A DNA stretch of 64,000 nt, from assembly GCF_015234515.1 (NCBI RefSeq), contig NZ_JADGMY010000033.1, positions 35,581 through 99,580 on the forward strand, in the 5' to 3' direction. Of the stretch, positions 16,236 to 23,825 are shown one piece after another. The notes under the pieces are model-generated. The model worked only from the letters and a program-made list of their open reading frames with translations. It was not told where the DNA came from and searched no databases. The stretch's first letter is position 1. Each line of letters begins with the position of its first letter. A program made the position numbers and the translations under genes. Source of the stretch: Cellulomonas sp. GTDB taxonomy: Bacteria > Actinomycetota > Actinomycetes > Actinomycetales > Cellulomonadaceae.

Positions 16236-17171
16236 TCAGGCGTACTCACCCCGGAGCGTCTCGAGGCCCGCGACGAGGTCGGCGGGATACTCGCTCGTCG
16301 CCTCGAACCACTGCCCGGTCCCCGGGTGCTCGAACCCGAGGCGCACCGCGTGCAGCCACTGCCGGGTCACGCCCAGACGCGCGGCCAGCGCCGGGTCCGC
16401 GCCGTACGTGAGGTCGCCCACGAGGCTGTGCCGCAGCGCCGCGAAGTGCACACGGATCTGGTGCGTGCGGCCCGTCTCGAGGTGCACCTCGACCAGCGAG
16501 GCGCCCGGCAGCATCTCGAGGACCTCGTAGTGCGTGATGGACGGCTTGCCGTCCGCGACGACGGCGAACTTCCAGTCCGACGACGGGTGACGCCCGATCG
16601 GCGCGTCGATCGTGCCCGTCGTCGGCGACGGGTGGCCCTGCGCGAGCGCGTGGTAGACCTTCTCGACCGTGCGCTCCTTGAACGCGCGCTTGAGGACCGT
16701 GTACGCGTGCTCGCTCTTGGCGACGACCATGAGCCCCGACGTGCCGGCGTCCAACCGGTGCACGATGCCCTGCCGCTCGGCCGCACCGGACGTCGAGATC
16801 CGGTAGCCGGTCGCGGCGAGCGCGCCGACCACCGTCGGACCGGACCACCCCGGCGACGGGTGGGCCGCGACGCCGACGGGCTTGTCGATGACGACGACGT
16901 CCTCGTCGTCGTGCACGATGCGCATGCCGGGCACCGGCTCGGGCACCACCACAGGGGTCGCCGGCGCGGACGGCGTCAGGTCGACCTCGAGGTACGCACC
17001 GGCGACGAGCCGGTCCGACTTGCCGACCGGCCTGCCGTCGACCCGCACGCAGCCCTCGGCCGCCAGCTCGGCTGCACGGGTCCGCGAGAGCCCGAGGAGG
17101 CGCGCCAGAGCGGCGTCCACGCGCTCCCCGGCCAGTCCGTCGGGCACGGGCAGGGCTCGCGTGCCGCTCAC
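16236..17171 (-). CDS. RluD-family 23S rRNA pseudouridine synthase
   Basis: The 311-residue enzyme converts uridine to pseudouridine in rRNA, most likely in the large subunit. The N-terminal S4 domain is visible (VDAALARLLGLSRTRAAELAAEGCVRVDGRPV). The catalytic Asp is in IVHRLDAGTSGLMVVAK, where the usual Lys after Asp is Ala. GRTHQIRVHFAALRHSLVGDLTYG is the conserved substrate-binding motif. The GTG at 17171 overlaps the lspA stop by 4 bases (GTGA), a common arrangement in actinobacteria that points to a shared transcript. Specificity (RluD-like or another site) cannot be decided here. Confidence 0.9.
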   Translation of the reverse strand: MSGTRALPVPDGLAGERVDAALARLLGLSRTRAAELAAEGCVRVDGRPVGKSDRLVAGAYLEVDLTPSAPATPVVVPEPVPGMRIVHDDEDVVVIDKPVGVAAHPSPGWSGPTVVGALAATGYRISTSGAAERQGIVHRLDAGTSGLMVVAKSEHAYTVLKRAFKERTVEKVYHALAQGHPSPTTGTIDAPIGRHPSSDWKFAVVADGKPSITHYEVLEMLPGASLVEVHLETGRTHQIRVHFAALRHSLVGDLTYGADPALAARLGVTRQWLHAVRLGFEHPGTGQWFEATSEYPADLVAGLETLRGEYA

Positions 17172-17884
17172 CGGGCACCGCCGGTCGCGTCGTCCGGGCC
17201 GGCAGGATCCTGGTGCCGGTCGTCTCGCGTGCCGTCGACATCCTCGTGGTGCCGGTCGTCTCGCGTGCCGTCGACATCCTCGTGGTGCCGGTCACGCGTG
17301 CCGTCGACGTGGATGCCGCGCGCGGTGAGCCACACCACGAGCACGGCCGCGACGACGATCGCGATGTCCGCGACGTTGCCGATGAAGAGCCGCCCGTACG
17401 CGAGGAAGTCGATGACGTGCCCGTGCAGCGGGCCAGGTTCGCGCACCATGCGGTCGACAAGGTTGCCCAGCGCGCCGCCGAGCAGGAGCCCGAGCGCGAC
17501 GGCCCACCCTCGCGACCCCAGACGGCGTGACACCCGCACGATCACCACGACCACCGCGGTCGCCACCAGGGTGAGCGCCCACGTCATGCCGCTCGCGATG
17601 GACAGCGCCGCCCCGTCGTTGCGGATCAGCTGGAGGCCGAGGAGGTCACCGACCAACGGCGTGCGCACACGCGGTTCCAGTGCGGCCACGGCCCACACCT
17701 TCGTGAGCTGGTCGACCAGGAGCACCAGGGCCGTGAGCACCGCGAAGAGGCGCAGCAGTGCACGACGACGCCGGGGGTCGACCCCGGTCTCGGGGCCGAC
17801 CCCCGGCGCATCGCCGTCCGCGGCCGACCCGTCGGCCCGCTCGTACTCGTCGGGCAGGGTCGTCTCGTCGTCCGTCGTGGGCAC
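17168..17884 (-). CDS. lspA: Lipoprotein signal peptidase
   Basis: The 238-residue membrane protease removes signal peptides from prolipoproteins, such as the protease lipoprotein at 3124. Four membrane helices are visible. The catalytic aspartates lie in GALGNLVDRM and GNVADIAIV, and RNDGAALSI is the conserved loop. It is longer than usual: an acidic N-terminal extension of about 40 residues precedes helix 1. The C-terminus carries three near-identical copies of a 12-residue charged unit DVDGTRDDRHHE encoded by a 36-bp tandem repeat. The GTG at 17884 follows TAGACT by 6 nt. The rluD gene is coupled downstream. Confidence 0.93.
   Translation of the reverse strand: MPTTDDETTLPDEYERADGSAADGDAPGVGPETGVDPRRRRALLRLFAVLTALVLLVDQLTKVWAVAALEPRVRTPLVGDLLGLQLIRNDGAALSIASGMTWALTLVATAVVVVIVRVSRRLGSRGWAVALGLLLGGALGNLVDRMVREPGPLHGHVIDFLAYGRLFIGNVADIAIVVAAVLVVWLTARGIHVDGTRDRHHEDVDGTRDDRHHEDVDGTRDDRHQDPAGPDDATGGAR
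17211..17309 (-). repeat. 36-bp tandem repeat inside lspA
   Basis: Two exact 36-bp units (17211-17246 and 17247-17282) and a shortened third copy (17283-17309) encode the His/Asp/Arg-rich tail of LspA. The exact identity suggests recent slippage. Copy number may vary between strains. Confidence 0.85.
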
Positions 17885-17890
17885 TGCTGG

Positions 17891-17896
17891 AGTCTA
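17891..17896 (-). promoter_or_regulatory. Leaderless promoter -10 (TAGACT) for lspA
   Basis: TAGACT on the minus strand is 6 nt before the lspA GTG, the same arrangement as at hisD. Confidence 0.5.
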
Positions 17897-17904
17897 CGGG
17901 CGGC

Positions 17905-18357
17905 TCAGCGTCGCTCCTCCCGCTGCTTGCAGGCCACGCACAGCATCGCGCGCGGGAACGCCTGCAGGCGCGCCTTGCCGATCGCCTGCCCGCAGGACTC
18001 GCAGGCACCGAACGTGCCCGCCGCCAGGCGGTCGAGCGCGTGCACGGTCTGGTCCAGCAGGTCGCGCGTGTTGTTGACGAGCGTGAGCTCGTGCTCACGC
18101 TCCAGCGCGGACGAGCCGGAGTCCGCCTGGTCGTCCCCGGCACCGTCGCCGGAGTTGCGCAGCAGGTCGGACAGCTCAGCACCGGCCGCGATCAGCTCGG
18201 CAGCGAGCCGTTCGCGGTCAGCGGCGAGGTCGGCGGCGACCTCGTCGATCTCGCTGCGGGTCCACGGAGCCTCGCCGTCACGTACCGGCAGAAGCCCTAT
18301 CAGTGCGTCCCGCTGCTCGTCGGACCCCATCGTCAGTGTGCTCAAAGCGTCGTTCAT
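17905..18357 (-). CDS. TraR/DksA-type zinc-finger protein
   Basis: The 150-residue protein has a long N-terminal helical region and a C-terminal C4 zinc finger (CESCGQAIGKARLQAF, then CVACKQREERR). This is the layout of DksA/TraR proteins, which enter the RNA polymerase secondary channel. The central EHELTLVNNTRDLLDQTVHALDRL helix matches the family. In actinobacteria these genes sit between divIVA and lspA, as here; effects on transcription are presumed. ATG 18357 is preceded by GGGGGGAA; an in-frame GTG at 18363 is an alternative. The acidic tip Asp residues typical of E. coli DksA are not clearly conserved. Confidence 0.85.
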   Translation of the reverse strand: MNDALSTLTMGSDEQRDALIGLLPVRDGEAPWTRSEIDEVAADLAADRERLAAELIAAGAELSDLLRNSGDGAGDDQADSGSSALEREHELTLVNNTRDLLDQTVHALDRLAAGTFGACESCGQAIGKARLQAFPRAMLCVACKQREERR

Positions 18358-18391
18358 TGTCACGGACGTTCCCCCCGTCTCGAGTCCCGCG

Positions 18392-18397
18392 ACTTTA
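18392..18397 (-). promoter_or_regulatory. Possible -10 (TAAAGT) for the TraR/DksA gene
   Basis: TAAAGT on the minus strand lies in a small AT-rich patch about 35 nt before the ATG at 18357. It leaves room for a leader with the GGGGGGAA ribosome binding site. Confidence 0.4.
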
Positions 18398-18522
18398 TGC
18401 GCGTCTGCGTCCGGGCACAACAGCACGAGTCGGGCGGCGCCCGAGGGCGACACGCCGGGGCGACCAGCACGGCCGCCCGCCGGGGGCACCGGGAGCAGAC
18501 CTGCGGTGCCGAGGCACGACGA

Positions 18523-18556
18523 CGCCGCCGGGGACGGGCACGCGTCCCCGGCGGCG
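18523..18556 (-). terminator. Strong hairpin after divIVA
   Basis: A perfect 14-bp stem (CGCCGCCGGGGACG with its complement, 6-nt loop) begins 9 bases beyond the divIVA stop and marks the end of the dcw transcript. No T-run follows. Confidence 0.75.
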
Positions 18557-18564
18557 GAGTCGGA

Positions 18565-19257
18565 TCAGATGCTCTGGCTCTCCGGCATCGGCTGGCCCTG
18601 GCCCGAGCGCGGCGGCAGTGCGTTGCCGCGGTTCTCCAGGTCGCCGAGGAGGTTCTCGAGGTAGCTCTTGAGCCGCGTGCGGTAGTCCCGCTCGAAGACC
18701 CGCAGCTCGTCGATCTTGCGCTCCAGCAGCGAGCGCTCCTGCTCGAGCTGCCCGAGGGTGCGCTGCGACGTCTCCTCGGCCTCGCGGACGATGCGGTTGG
18801 CGCGGGTCTTCGCCTCGTTGATGAGGCGGTCCGACTCTTCCTGCCCGCTGCGCACGTAGTCGTCGTGGAGCTTCTGCGCGAGGGCCAGCATGCCGGTGGC
18901 CGACTCGGGCTCGTTGCCGCGCACCGGCGCAGACACGGAGGCGACCGGCGGCTGGGCCATCGCGGGTACGGGTGCGGGCGCTGCCTGCACGGGGGCCGGA
19001 GCCGGCGTCGGCTCGGGGACCGGCTCGGGCTTCGGGGCGGGCGCCTGCTGCTGCGCGCCCGCACGGCTGAGCTCGGCGATGCGGCGCTCGGCAGCGGCCA
19101 GCTTCGTCTTCAGGTCCTCGTTCTCGCCCTGGACGTCCCGCAGGGTGTTGACGACCTCGTCCAGGAAGTCGTCGACCTCGTCCTGGTCGTACCCTTCCCG
19201 GAACTTCGTCGCCTGGAACTTCTTGTTCAGGACGTCGTCTGCGGTGAGCAGTGCCAT
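18565..19257 (-). CDS. divIVA: Polar growth/septum protein DivIVA (Wag31)
   Basis: The 230-residue coiled-coil protein recognises curved membrane and recruits cell wall synthesis to poles and septa. The N-terminal membrane-binding domain is TADDVLNKKFQATKFREGYD followed by DEVDDFLDEVVNTL, the DivIVA signature. A first coiled coil (ENEDLKTKLAAAERRIAEL) is separated by a Pro/Ala-rich linker of about 60 residues from the second coiled coil (RTLGQLEQERSLLERKIDEL). ATG 19257 is the conserved start. It is the last gene of the dcw cluster and is followed by a strong hairpin. Confidence 0.95.
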   Translation of the reverse strand: MALLTADDVLNKKFQATKFREGYDQDEVDDFLDEVVNTLRDVQGENEDLKTKLAAAERRIAELSRAGAQQQAPAPKPEPVPEPTPAPAPVQAAPAPVPAMAQPPVASVSAPVRGNEPESATGMLALAQKLHDDYVRSGQEESDRLINEAKTRANRIVREAEETSQRTLGQLEQERSLLERKIDELRVFERDYRTRLKSYLENLLGDLENRGNALPPRSGQGQPMPESQSI

Positions 19258-19423
19258 CGTCGTCACCTCTGTCGGTCGTACTGGCTCTGGCCGGCAGTCA
19301 GTCCACCGACCACCTCGGGCCACGGTAGCGGAGAATCCGGGCGGTGCACGCCCCCCGGCGCTCCTGTGGAGCGTGCCGCGCCCGGTGTCCCGGGTCGCGC
19401 GCAACGGCGTGTCGTGGGGGCGC

Positions 19424-19708
19424 TCACACGCCTCCCAGCACGTTCAGCAGCAAGGAGCAGACCAGCGCCAGGACCAGGAAGGCCAGGTCGAGCCGGACCG
19501 ACCCGAGCGTCAGCGGGGGCAGGAACCTGCGGAGCAGACGCAGCGGCGGGTCGGTCACGGAGTACGTGACCTCGGCCACCACGAGAGCGACCCCCGACGG
19601 ACGCCACTCGCGCGCGAAGAACTGGACCCAGTCCAGCACGAGGCGCACGAGCAGCAGCAGGAAGAAGACGAGGACGACCAGGTACAGCAGGCTACGGATC
19701 AGGTCCAC
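19424..19708 (-). CDS. YggT-family membrane protein
   Basis: The 94-residue protein has two hydrophobic hairpin helices (LLYLVVLVFFLLLLVRLVLDW and LAFLVLALVCSLLLNVL). The intervening loop DPPLRLLRRFLPP is the YggT family signature. Its place between sepF and divIVA is conserved in actinobacteria and firmicutes, where YggT/YlmG proteins are linked to division or membrane organisation without a known mechanism. The GTG at 19708 is 3 bp after the sepF stop. Confidence 0.9.
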   Translation of the reverse strand: MDLIRSLLYLVVLVFFLLLLVRLVLDWVQFFAREWRPSGVALVVAEVTYSVTDPPLRLLRRFLPPLTLGSVRLDLAFLVLALVCSLLLNVLGGV

Positions 19709-19711
19709 GCG

Positions 19712-20191
19712 TCAGCTCTGGTTGTAGAAGCCGGAGCGTGCCGCCGGTTCCGGGGAGGTCGTGGCGTCGCCGGCGAGCTCGACGTGCGCAGGCGAGAGCA
19801 GGAAGACCTTGCTCGTCACGCGCTCGATCGCGCCGTGCAGCCCGAAGATCAGGCCCGCGGAGAAGTCGACGAGGCGCTTGGCGTCCGCGTCGTCCATGTC
19901 CGTCAGGTTCATGATGACGGGCGTGCCCTCACGGAAGGCCTCGCCGATCTTGCGGGCGTCGTTGTACGACCGCGGGTGGATCGTGGTGATGCGGCGCAGG
20001 TCACCCGCTTCACGGGGTACGGGCGCCGCCTGCACGCGCGGTGTGCGGTGCAGCGGCATCACCTGCGCCTCGTAGGTGTCCTCCGGCACGGCGACCTCCG
20101 CCTCCTCGTACTCCTCGAGGTACTCCTCGTGGTCGGACCGGTCGTCGGCCAGGCCGAGGTACAGCATCGTCTTGCGCAGCGCTCCGGCCAT
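19712..20191 (-). CDS. sepF: Cell division protein SepF
   Basis: The 159-residue protein anchors FtsZ to the membrane in bacteria lacking ftsA, as appears the case here. The N-terminal amphipathic helix is MAGALRKTMLYLGL. An acidic linker leads to the conserved beta core (RRITTIHPRSYNDARKIGEAF, GTPVIMNLTDMDDADAKRLVDF, GAIERVTSKVFLLSP) that dimerises and binds the FtsZ tail. I chose ATG 20191, which fits the family start and has GGGAG 8 nt upstream. ATG 20206 also has a good ribosome binding site and would add five residues. Confidence 0.92.
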   Translation of the reverse strand: MAGALRKTMLYLGLADDRSDHEEYLEEYEEAEVAVPEDTYEAQVMPLHRTPRVQAAPVPREAGDLRRITTIHPRSYNDARKIGEAFREGTPVIMNLTDMDDADAKRLVDFSAGLIFGLHGAIERVTSKVFLLSPAHVELAGDATTSPEPAARSGFYNQS

Positions 20192-20345
20192 CGCGTCGTC
20201 TCCCATCCGCCGGGCCTCCCCGACTCCTGCGGCCCGCCTGACCACTCGAGCACCGCCGGTCCGGCCGGTGCCGGTGCGGTGCGGGAGCGGTGTCGAAACG
20301 TCCCAGCGCTGGTCACGCTAGCAACGGGTGGCAGCAGCGGCCTGC

Positions 20346-20363
20346 CGACACGCGGGCGTGTCG
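20346..20363 (-). terminator. Small hairpin between pgeF and sepF
   Basis: CGACACG and CGTGTCG flank a 4-base loop, 17 bases after the pgeF stop in a 188-bp gap. A TAGCGT hexamer (20315-20320 on the minus strand) downstream could serve as a separate sepF promoter. Confidence 0.4.
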
Positions 20364-20379
20364 CAAGCGCGTAGCGACG

Positions 20380-21171
20380 TCACCCGCTCGCTGCACGCGA
20401 GGTGTCGAGCAGCCGCACGACCCCGGCGAACCGACCGGTCGTCGCCACACCGTCGTGCACGGCACGCCGGTGGGAGTAGAGCGCGGCGTCGCGGTAGGTG
20501 TCACGCCCGTCCACGTGGACCGCCGACGGCGCGAGCCCGCAGCGCAGGAGGACGGCGCGCACGCCGGCAGCGAGGTCGAGCGCGGGCGTCCCGGCCGGGG
20601 TGAGGCAGGCGGCCTCGGGCACGACGGCGGCGACCTCGTCACGCATCGCCGCGGGGACCTCGTAGGACGCACCCGCGATGCACGGCCCGATCGCGGCGGC
20701 GACGCGCGACGGGTCGGCGCCGTCACGCACCATCGCCTCGACCGTGGCCTGCAGCACGCCCGCCGCCAGGCCCTGGCGCCCTGCGTGCGCCGCTGCCGCG
20801 ACGCGCGCGACGGGGTCGGCGAGCAGGACGGGGACGCAGTCCGCGACGTACACCGCGACCGCGACGGCGCCCGACCGGGTCACGAGGCCGTCGGCCCGGG
20901 TCTCGTCAGCCGTCTCCTGCGGGACCCGCACCACCCGCGCACCGTGCACCTGCGTCGCGAAGACGACCGGAGCGCCCACCCGTCGTTCGAGCGCGCGCCG
21001 GTGCGCCGTCACGACGTCCGGGTCGTCACCCACACGCATCCCGAGGTTGAGACCGCGCCACGGCCCCACGGACGTCCCACCGGCACGGGACGTGAACCCG
21101 GCGAGCACACCGGGACCGAGCTCGACGACGTCGAGAGGGACGTCGTCGAGTGGCCCCGGGCGCCCGCGCAC
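20380..21171 (-). CDS. pgeF: Peptidoglycan editing factor / purine nucleosidase (laccase-domain family)
   Basis: The 263-residue protein belongs to the YfiH/PgeF multicopper-oxidase-like family. Members are reported to act on purine nucleosides and to correct cytoplasmic peptidoglycan precursors carrying L-Ser in place of L-Ala. The metal ligands are visible: His in ATQVHGARV, Cys in VADCVPVLL and His in AAAHAGRQG. GPCIAGASYEV is also conserved. The GTG at 21171 lies 5 bp from the ftsZ stop. In many actinobacteria a YggS PLP protein gene comes between pgeF and sepF; it is absent here. Confidence 0.9.
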   Translation of the reverse strand: MRGRPGPLDDVPLDVVELGPGVLAGFTSRAGGTSVGPWRGLNLGMRVGDDPDVVTAHRRALERRVGAPVVFATQVHGARVVRVPQETADETRADGLVTRSGAVAVAVYVADCVPVLLADPVARVAAAAHAGRQGLAAGVLQATVEAMVRDGADPSRVAAAIGPCIAGASYEVPAAMRDEVAAVVPEAACLTPAGTPALDLAAGVRAVLLRCGLAPSAVHVDGRDTYRDAALYSHRRAVHDGVATTGRFAGVVRLLDTSRAASG

Positions 21172-21176
21172 GCGTC

Positions 21177-22457
21177 CTACTTGAGGAAGTCGGGCACGTC
21201 GAGCTCGTCGCGGTCGCGCCGCGACTCCTCGGCCAGCACCCGCGGCACCTCGAGCGGCCCGGTGGCCGGGGCGGGCTCGCCCTGCGAGGACAGGAACGCC
21301 GGCACCTCGGGACGCGGGGCCTCCCCCGGACGACCCGCGGCGCGGCCCGTGCTCACGGGGACGAGGTCCTCGTCGGGGACGTGGACCGGGCGCGGCGTCG
21401 GCACCGACGAGGCGCTCGGCAGGGCCGTCACGGGTGCGACCGCGGGGACCTGGCGAGCGGTCGCACCGCTCACCTGGCCGAGCGCGCGCGCGTCCCGCCG
21501 GACCACCGGCCCGCCGTTGTCGAACCCGGCGGCGATGACCGTGACGCGGACCTCGTCGCCCAGCGCGTCGTCGATGACCGCGCCGAAGATGATGTTGGCC
21601 TCCGCGTGCGCGGCCTCCTGGACGAGGCGGGCCGCCTCGTTGATCTCGAACAGGCCCAGGTCGGACCCACCCTGGATCGACAGCAGGACACCGTGCGCAC
21701 CGTCGATGCTGGCCTCGAGGAGCGGCGAGGAGATCGCCATCTCCGCAGCCTGGACGGCCCGGTCCTCGCCGCGTGCGAAGCCGATGCCCATCAGCGCGGA
21801 CCCCGCTCCCTGCATGACCGACTTCACGTCCGCGAAGTCCAGGTTGATGAGGCCGGGGGTCGTGATCAGGTCGGTGATGCCCTGCACACCGGACAGCAGC
21901 ACCTGGTCTGCGGAGTGGAAGGCGTCGAGGACCGACACCGACCGGTCCGAGATCGACAGGAGCCTGTCGTTGGGGATGACGATGAGCGTGTCGACCTCGG
22001 CGCGCAGGGCGTCGATGCCCGCGTCGGCCTGGACGGAGCGCCGGCGGCCCTCGAACGTGAAGGGGCGCGTCACGACACCGATGGTCAGGGCACCCAGCGA
22101 GCGCGCGATGCGCGCGACGACGGGCGCGCCGCCCGTGCCGGTGCCGCCGCCCTCGCCGGCGGTGACGAAGACCATGTCCGCGCCCCGCAGGACGTCCTCG
22201 ATCTCCTCGGAGTGGTCCTCGGCGGCCTTCTTGCCCACCTCGGGGTCCGCGCCGGCGCCGAGGCCGCGCGTGAGCTCGCGACCGACGTCGAGCTTGACGT
22301 CGGCGTCGGACATGAGCAGGGCCTGGGCGTCGGTGTTGACGGCGATGAACTCGACACCCTTGAGGCCGACCTCGATCATGCGGTTCACGGCGTTGACGCC
22401 GCCCCCGCCGATGCCGACGACCTTGATGACCGCCAGGTAGTTCTGCGGAGCTGCCAC
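21177..22457 (-). CDS. ftsZ: Cell division GTPase FtsZ
   Basis: The 426-residue tubulin homologue forms the division ring. GTP-binding residues are in KVVGIGGGGVNAVNRM, the tubulin signature is GGGTGTGGAPVVA and the catalytic T7 loop is NLDFADVKSVM. After a variable Pro/Ala-rich linker of about 100 residues, the C-terminal peptide ELDVPDFLK is the binding site for SepF and FtsW. The GTG at 22457 is chosen because it directly precedes the conserved QNYLAVIKVVG start and has GAGAGG upstream. A 243-bp gap before it holds its own promoter region. Confidence 0.97.
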   Translation of the reverse strand: MAAPQNYLAVIKVVGIGGGGVNAVNRMIEVGLKGVEFIAVNTDAQALLMSDADVKLDVGRELTRGLGAGADPEVGKKAAEDHSEEIEDVLRGADMVFVTAGEGGGTGTGGAPVVARIARSLGALTIGVVTRPFTFEGRRRSVQADAGIDALRAEVDTLIVIPNDRLLSISDRSVSVLDAFHSADQVLLSGVQGITDLITTPGLINLDFADVKSVMQGAGSALMGIGFARGEDRAVQAAEMAISSPLLEASIDGAHGVLLSIQGGSDLGLFEINEAARLVQEAAHAEANIIFGAVIDDALGDEVRVTVIAAGFDNGGPVVRRDARALGQVSGATARQVPAVAPVTALPSASSVPTPRPVHVPDEDLVPVSTGRAAGRPGEAPRPEVPAFLSSQGEPAPATGPLEVPRVLAEESRRDRDELDVPDFLK

Positions 22458-22547
22458 GGTGGGTGCCTCTCGTTCGCGGGTCGCGGCGTGCCGGGCCGCT
22501 GGTGCTCGTCCCGACACGCGGGACGCGGGTCGTGCTGGTGAACCTTC

Positions 22548-22590
22548 ACCCTCAAGTCGAGGGTTAGAGTTATGTCAGATGTCCTGTCGA
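22548..22590 (-). promoter_or_regulatory. Putative ftsZ promoter with small inverted repeat
   Basis: Between ftsQ and ftsZ is the most AT-rich patch in the area. On the minus strand TCGACA (22585-22590) is followed after 18 nt by TAACCC (22561-22566). The -10 overlaps an ACCCTC/GAGGGT inverted repeat (22548-22564) that could be a regulator site. An internal promoter before ftsZ is usual in actinobacteria; these hexamers are only moderate. Confidence 0.4.
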
Positions 22591-22700
22591 GTCGTGACGC
22601 TAGGTCGCGTCCCCCGCAGGATCAACGACCGCCGCGCGCGTGTCGTCGGTTGGTCGTGACCCGACCCACCGACGGGCCGGGTCACCCGGCAGGGCGACGC

Positions 22701-23825
22701 TCACCGGGTGATGGGCATCCGCGGGGCCGACACGTCGAAGACGGTGGCGGCCGCGGCCTCCGGCGCCGACCGCAGGGCCGCGAGGACCGCGATCTTCAAC
22801 GGTGTCTCGTCAGCGCTCCCCCAGTCGATCCGGGCCCCGCCGTCACGCAGCTGCATCGTCACGGTGTCCTGCGTGCGGGCAGCGACGGAGCCCACCTGTG
22901 CCAGCAGCTCCGCGGGCAGCTGCTCCAGCACGCTCAGCACCGCCGCCAGCGTGCGCCGGTCCCCGAGCGGGACGTCGACGACCGGGAGGCCCGCGGGGGC
23001 CACGTCCGCGCGGCCGACCTGCACGCCCTCCTCGTCCAGCAGCACGAGCCCGGCGGCCGGCGCGTCCTCCGGCACGGCCGCGACCGGCTCGCGCGACACC
23101 AGCTGGACCGCGAGCCCGTGGGGCCAGTCCCGGACCACACGCGCCTCGCGCACGCCCGGCACCTCGAGCACCCGGTCGCGCAGGCGGACCGTGTCCAGCC
23201 GCGGCAGCGGCGTACCCGCGCGCTCGGCGACCACCGCCAGCACCTGGTCGACGGCCACGACCGTGCCGGCGCCGCTGACCTCGACCTGGGCGGGGTCCAG
23301 CGCCAGGGCGGGTGAGACCAGCAGCAGCCAGCCGAGACCCCCGACGCCCACGACGCCCGCCACGGCCCCGACGACCTGACGCCGCGCCAGGTTGCGACGG
23401 GCCCTCGCGCGCTCCGCGAACCGCTCCCGCGACGTCGTCGACACGACCGCCGGGCGCACGGGGCCCGAGAACCGGCCGACGGTGTACGTCGTGACCGTGC
23501 GCGTCGGACCCGTCGCGGGCGCCGCGGCCGGCGGGGACGTGGGCGCAGCCGGTCGGCCTCCACCGGCCGCGGTGACCGGGCGGCCGTCCCGACGGTCCCC
23601 GGCTCGGCTCGGCGCCGCCGGGGCCGCGGTCTCCGTACGAGCCGCCTTCCCCGCTGGTCGTGGGACGGGCGGACGGGCAGCACGGCCGGCGGCGCCCTCC
23701 GGCGCGGGTGGCGCCTCCTCCTCCGTGGGAGCAGGGCGCCGGCCGGCCGCACGACGCGGCGGGACCGGGCGCGCGGTGGCCGACGGGCGTCCCGGGCGCG
23801 GGGCCGGTGGACGCTGCGGGCTCAC
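22701..23825 (-). CDS. ftsQ: Cell division protein FtsQ
   Basis: The 374-residue bitopic protein links early and late divisome components. A long Pro/Arg/Ala-rich cytoplasmic segment of about 150 residues precedes the single membrane helix (VVGAVAGVVGVGGLGWLLLV). The periplasmic POTRA domain follows (LALDPAQVEVSGAGTVVAVD ... LPRLDTVRLRDRVLEVPGV), then the beta domain ending GSADETPLKIAVLAAL. It is longer than typical FtsQ only because of the N-terminal tail. The GTG at 23825 overlaps the murC-end stop (GTGA), so it is coupled to the murG-murC fusion. Confidence 0.9.
   Translation of the reverse strand: MSPQRPPAPRPGRPSATARPVPPRRAAGRRPAPTEEEAPPAPEGAAGRAARPPVPRPAGKAARTETAAPAAPSRAGDRRDGRPVTAAGGGRPAAPTSPPAAAPATGPTRTVTTYTVGRFSGPVRPAVVSTTSRERFAERARARRNLARRQVVGAVAGVVGVGGLGWLLLVSPALALDPAQVEVSGAGTVVAVDQVLAVVAERAGTPLPRLDTVRLRDRVLEVPGVREARVVRDWPHGLAVQLVSREPVAAVPEDAPAAGLVLLDEEGVQVGRADVAPAGLPVVDVPLGDRRTLAAVLSVLEQLPAELLAQVGSVAARTQDTVTMQLRDGGARIDWGSADETPLKIAVLAALRSAPEAAAATVFDVSAPRMPITR

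Noticed and set aside
17211..17309. CRISPR-like repeats
   Set aside because: The repeats are contiguous, in frame and code for the LspA tail; there are no spacers. The 55448-55537 repeats are likewise a protein linker.
13197..18077. A 1626-codon open frame on the plus strand
   Set aside because: It is antisense to dnaE, rluD and lspA, which have clear homologies. Long stop-free shadow frames are expected at this GC content, and the product is Arg/His/Val-rich with no family features.
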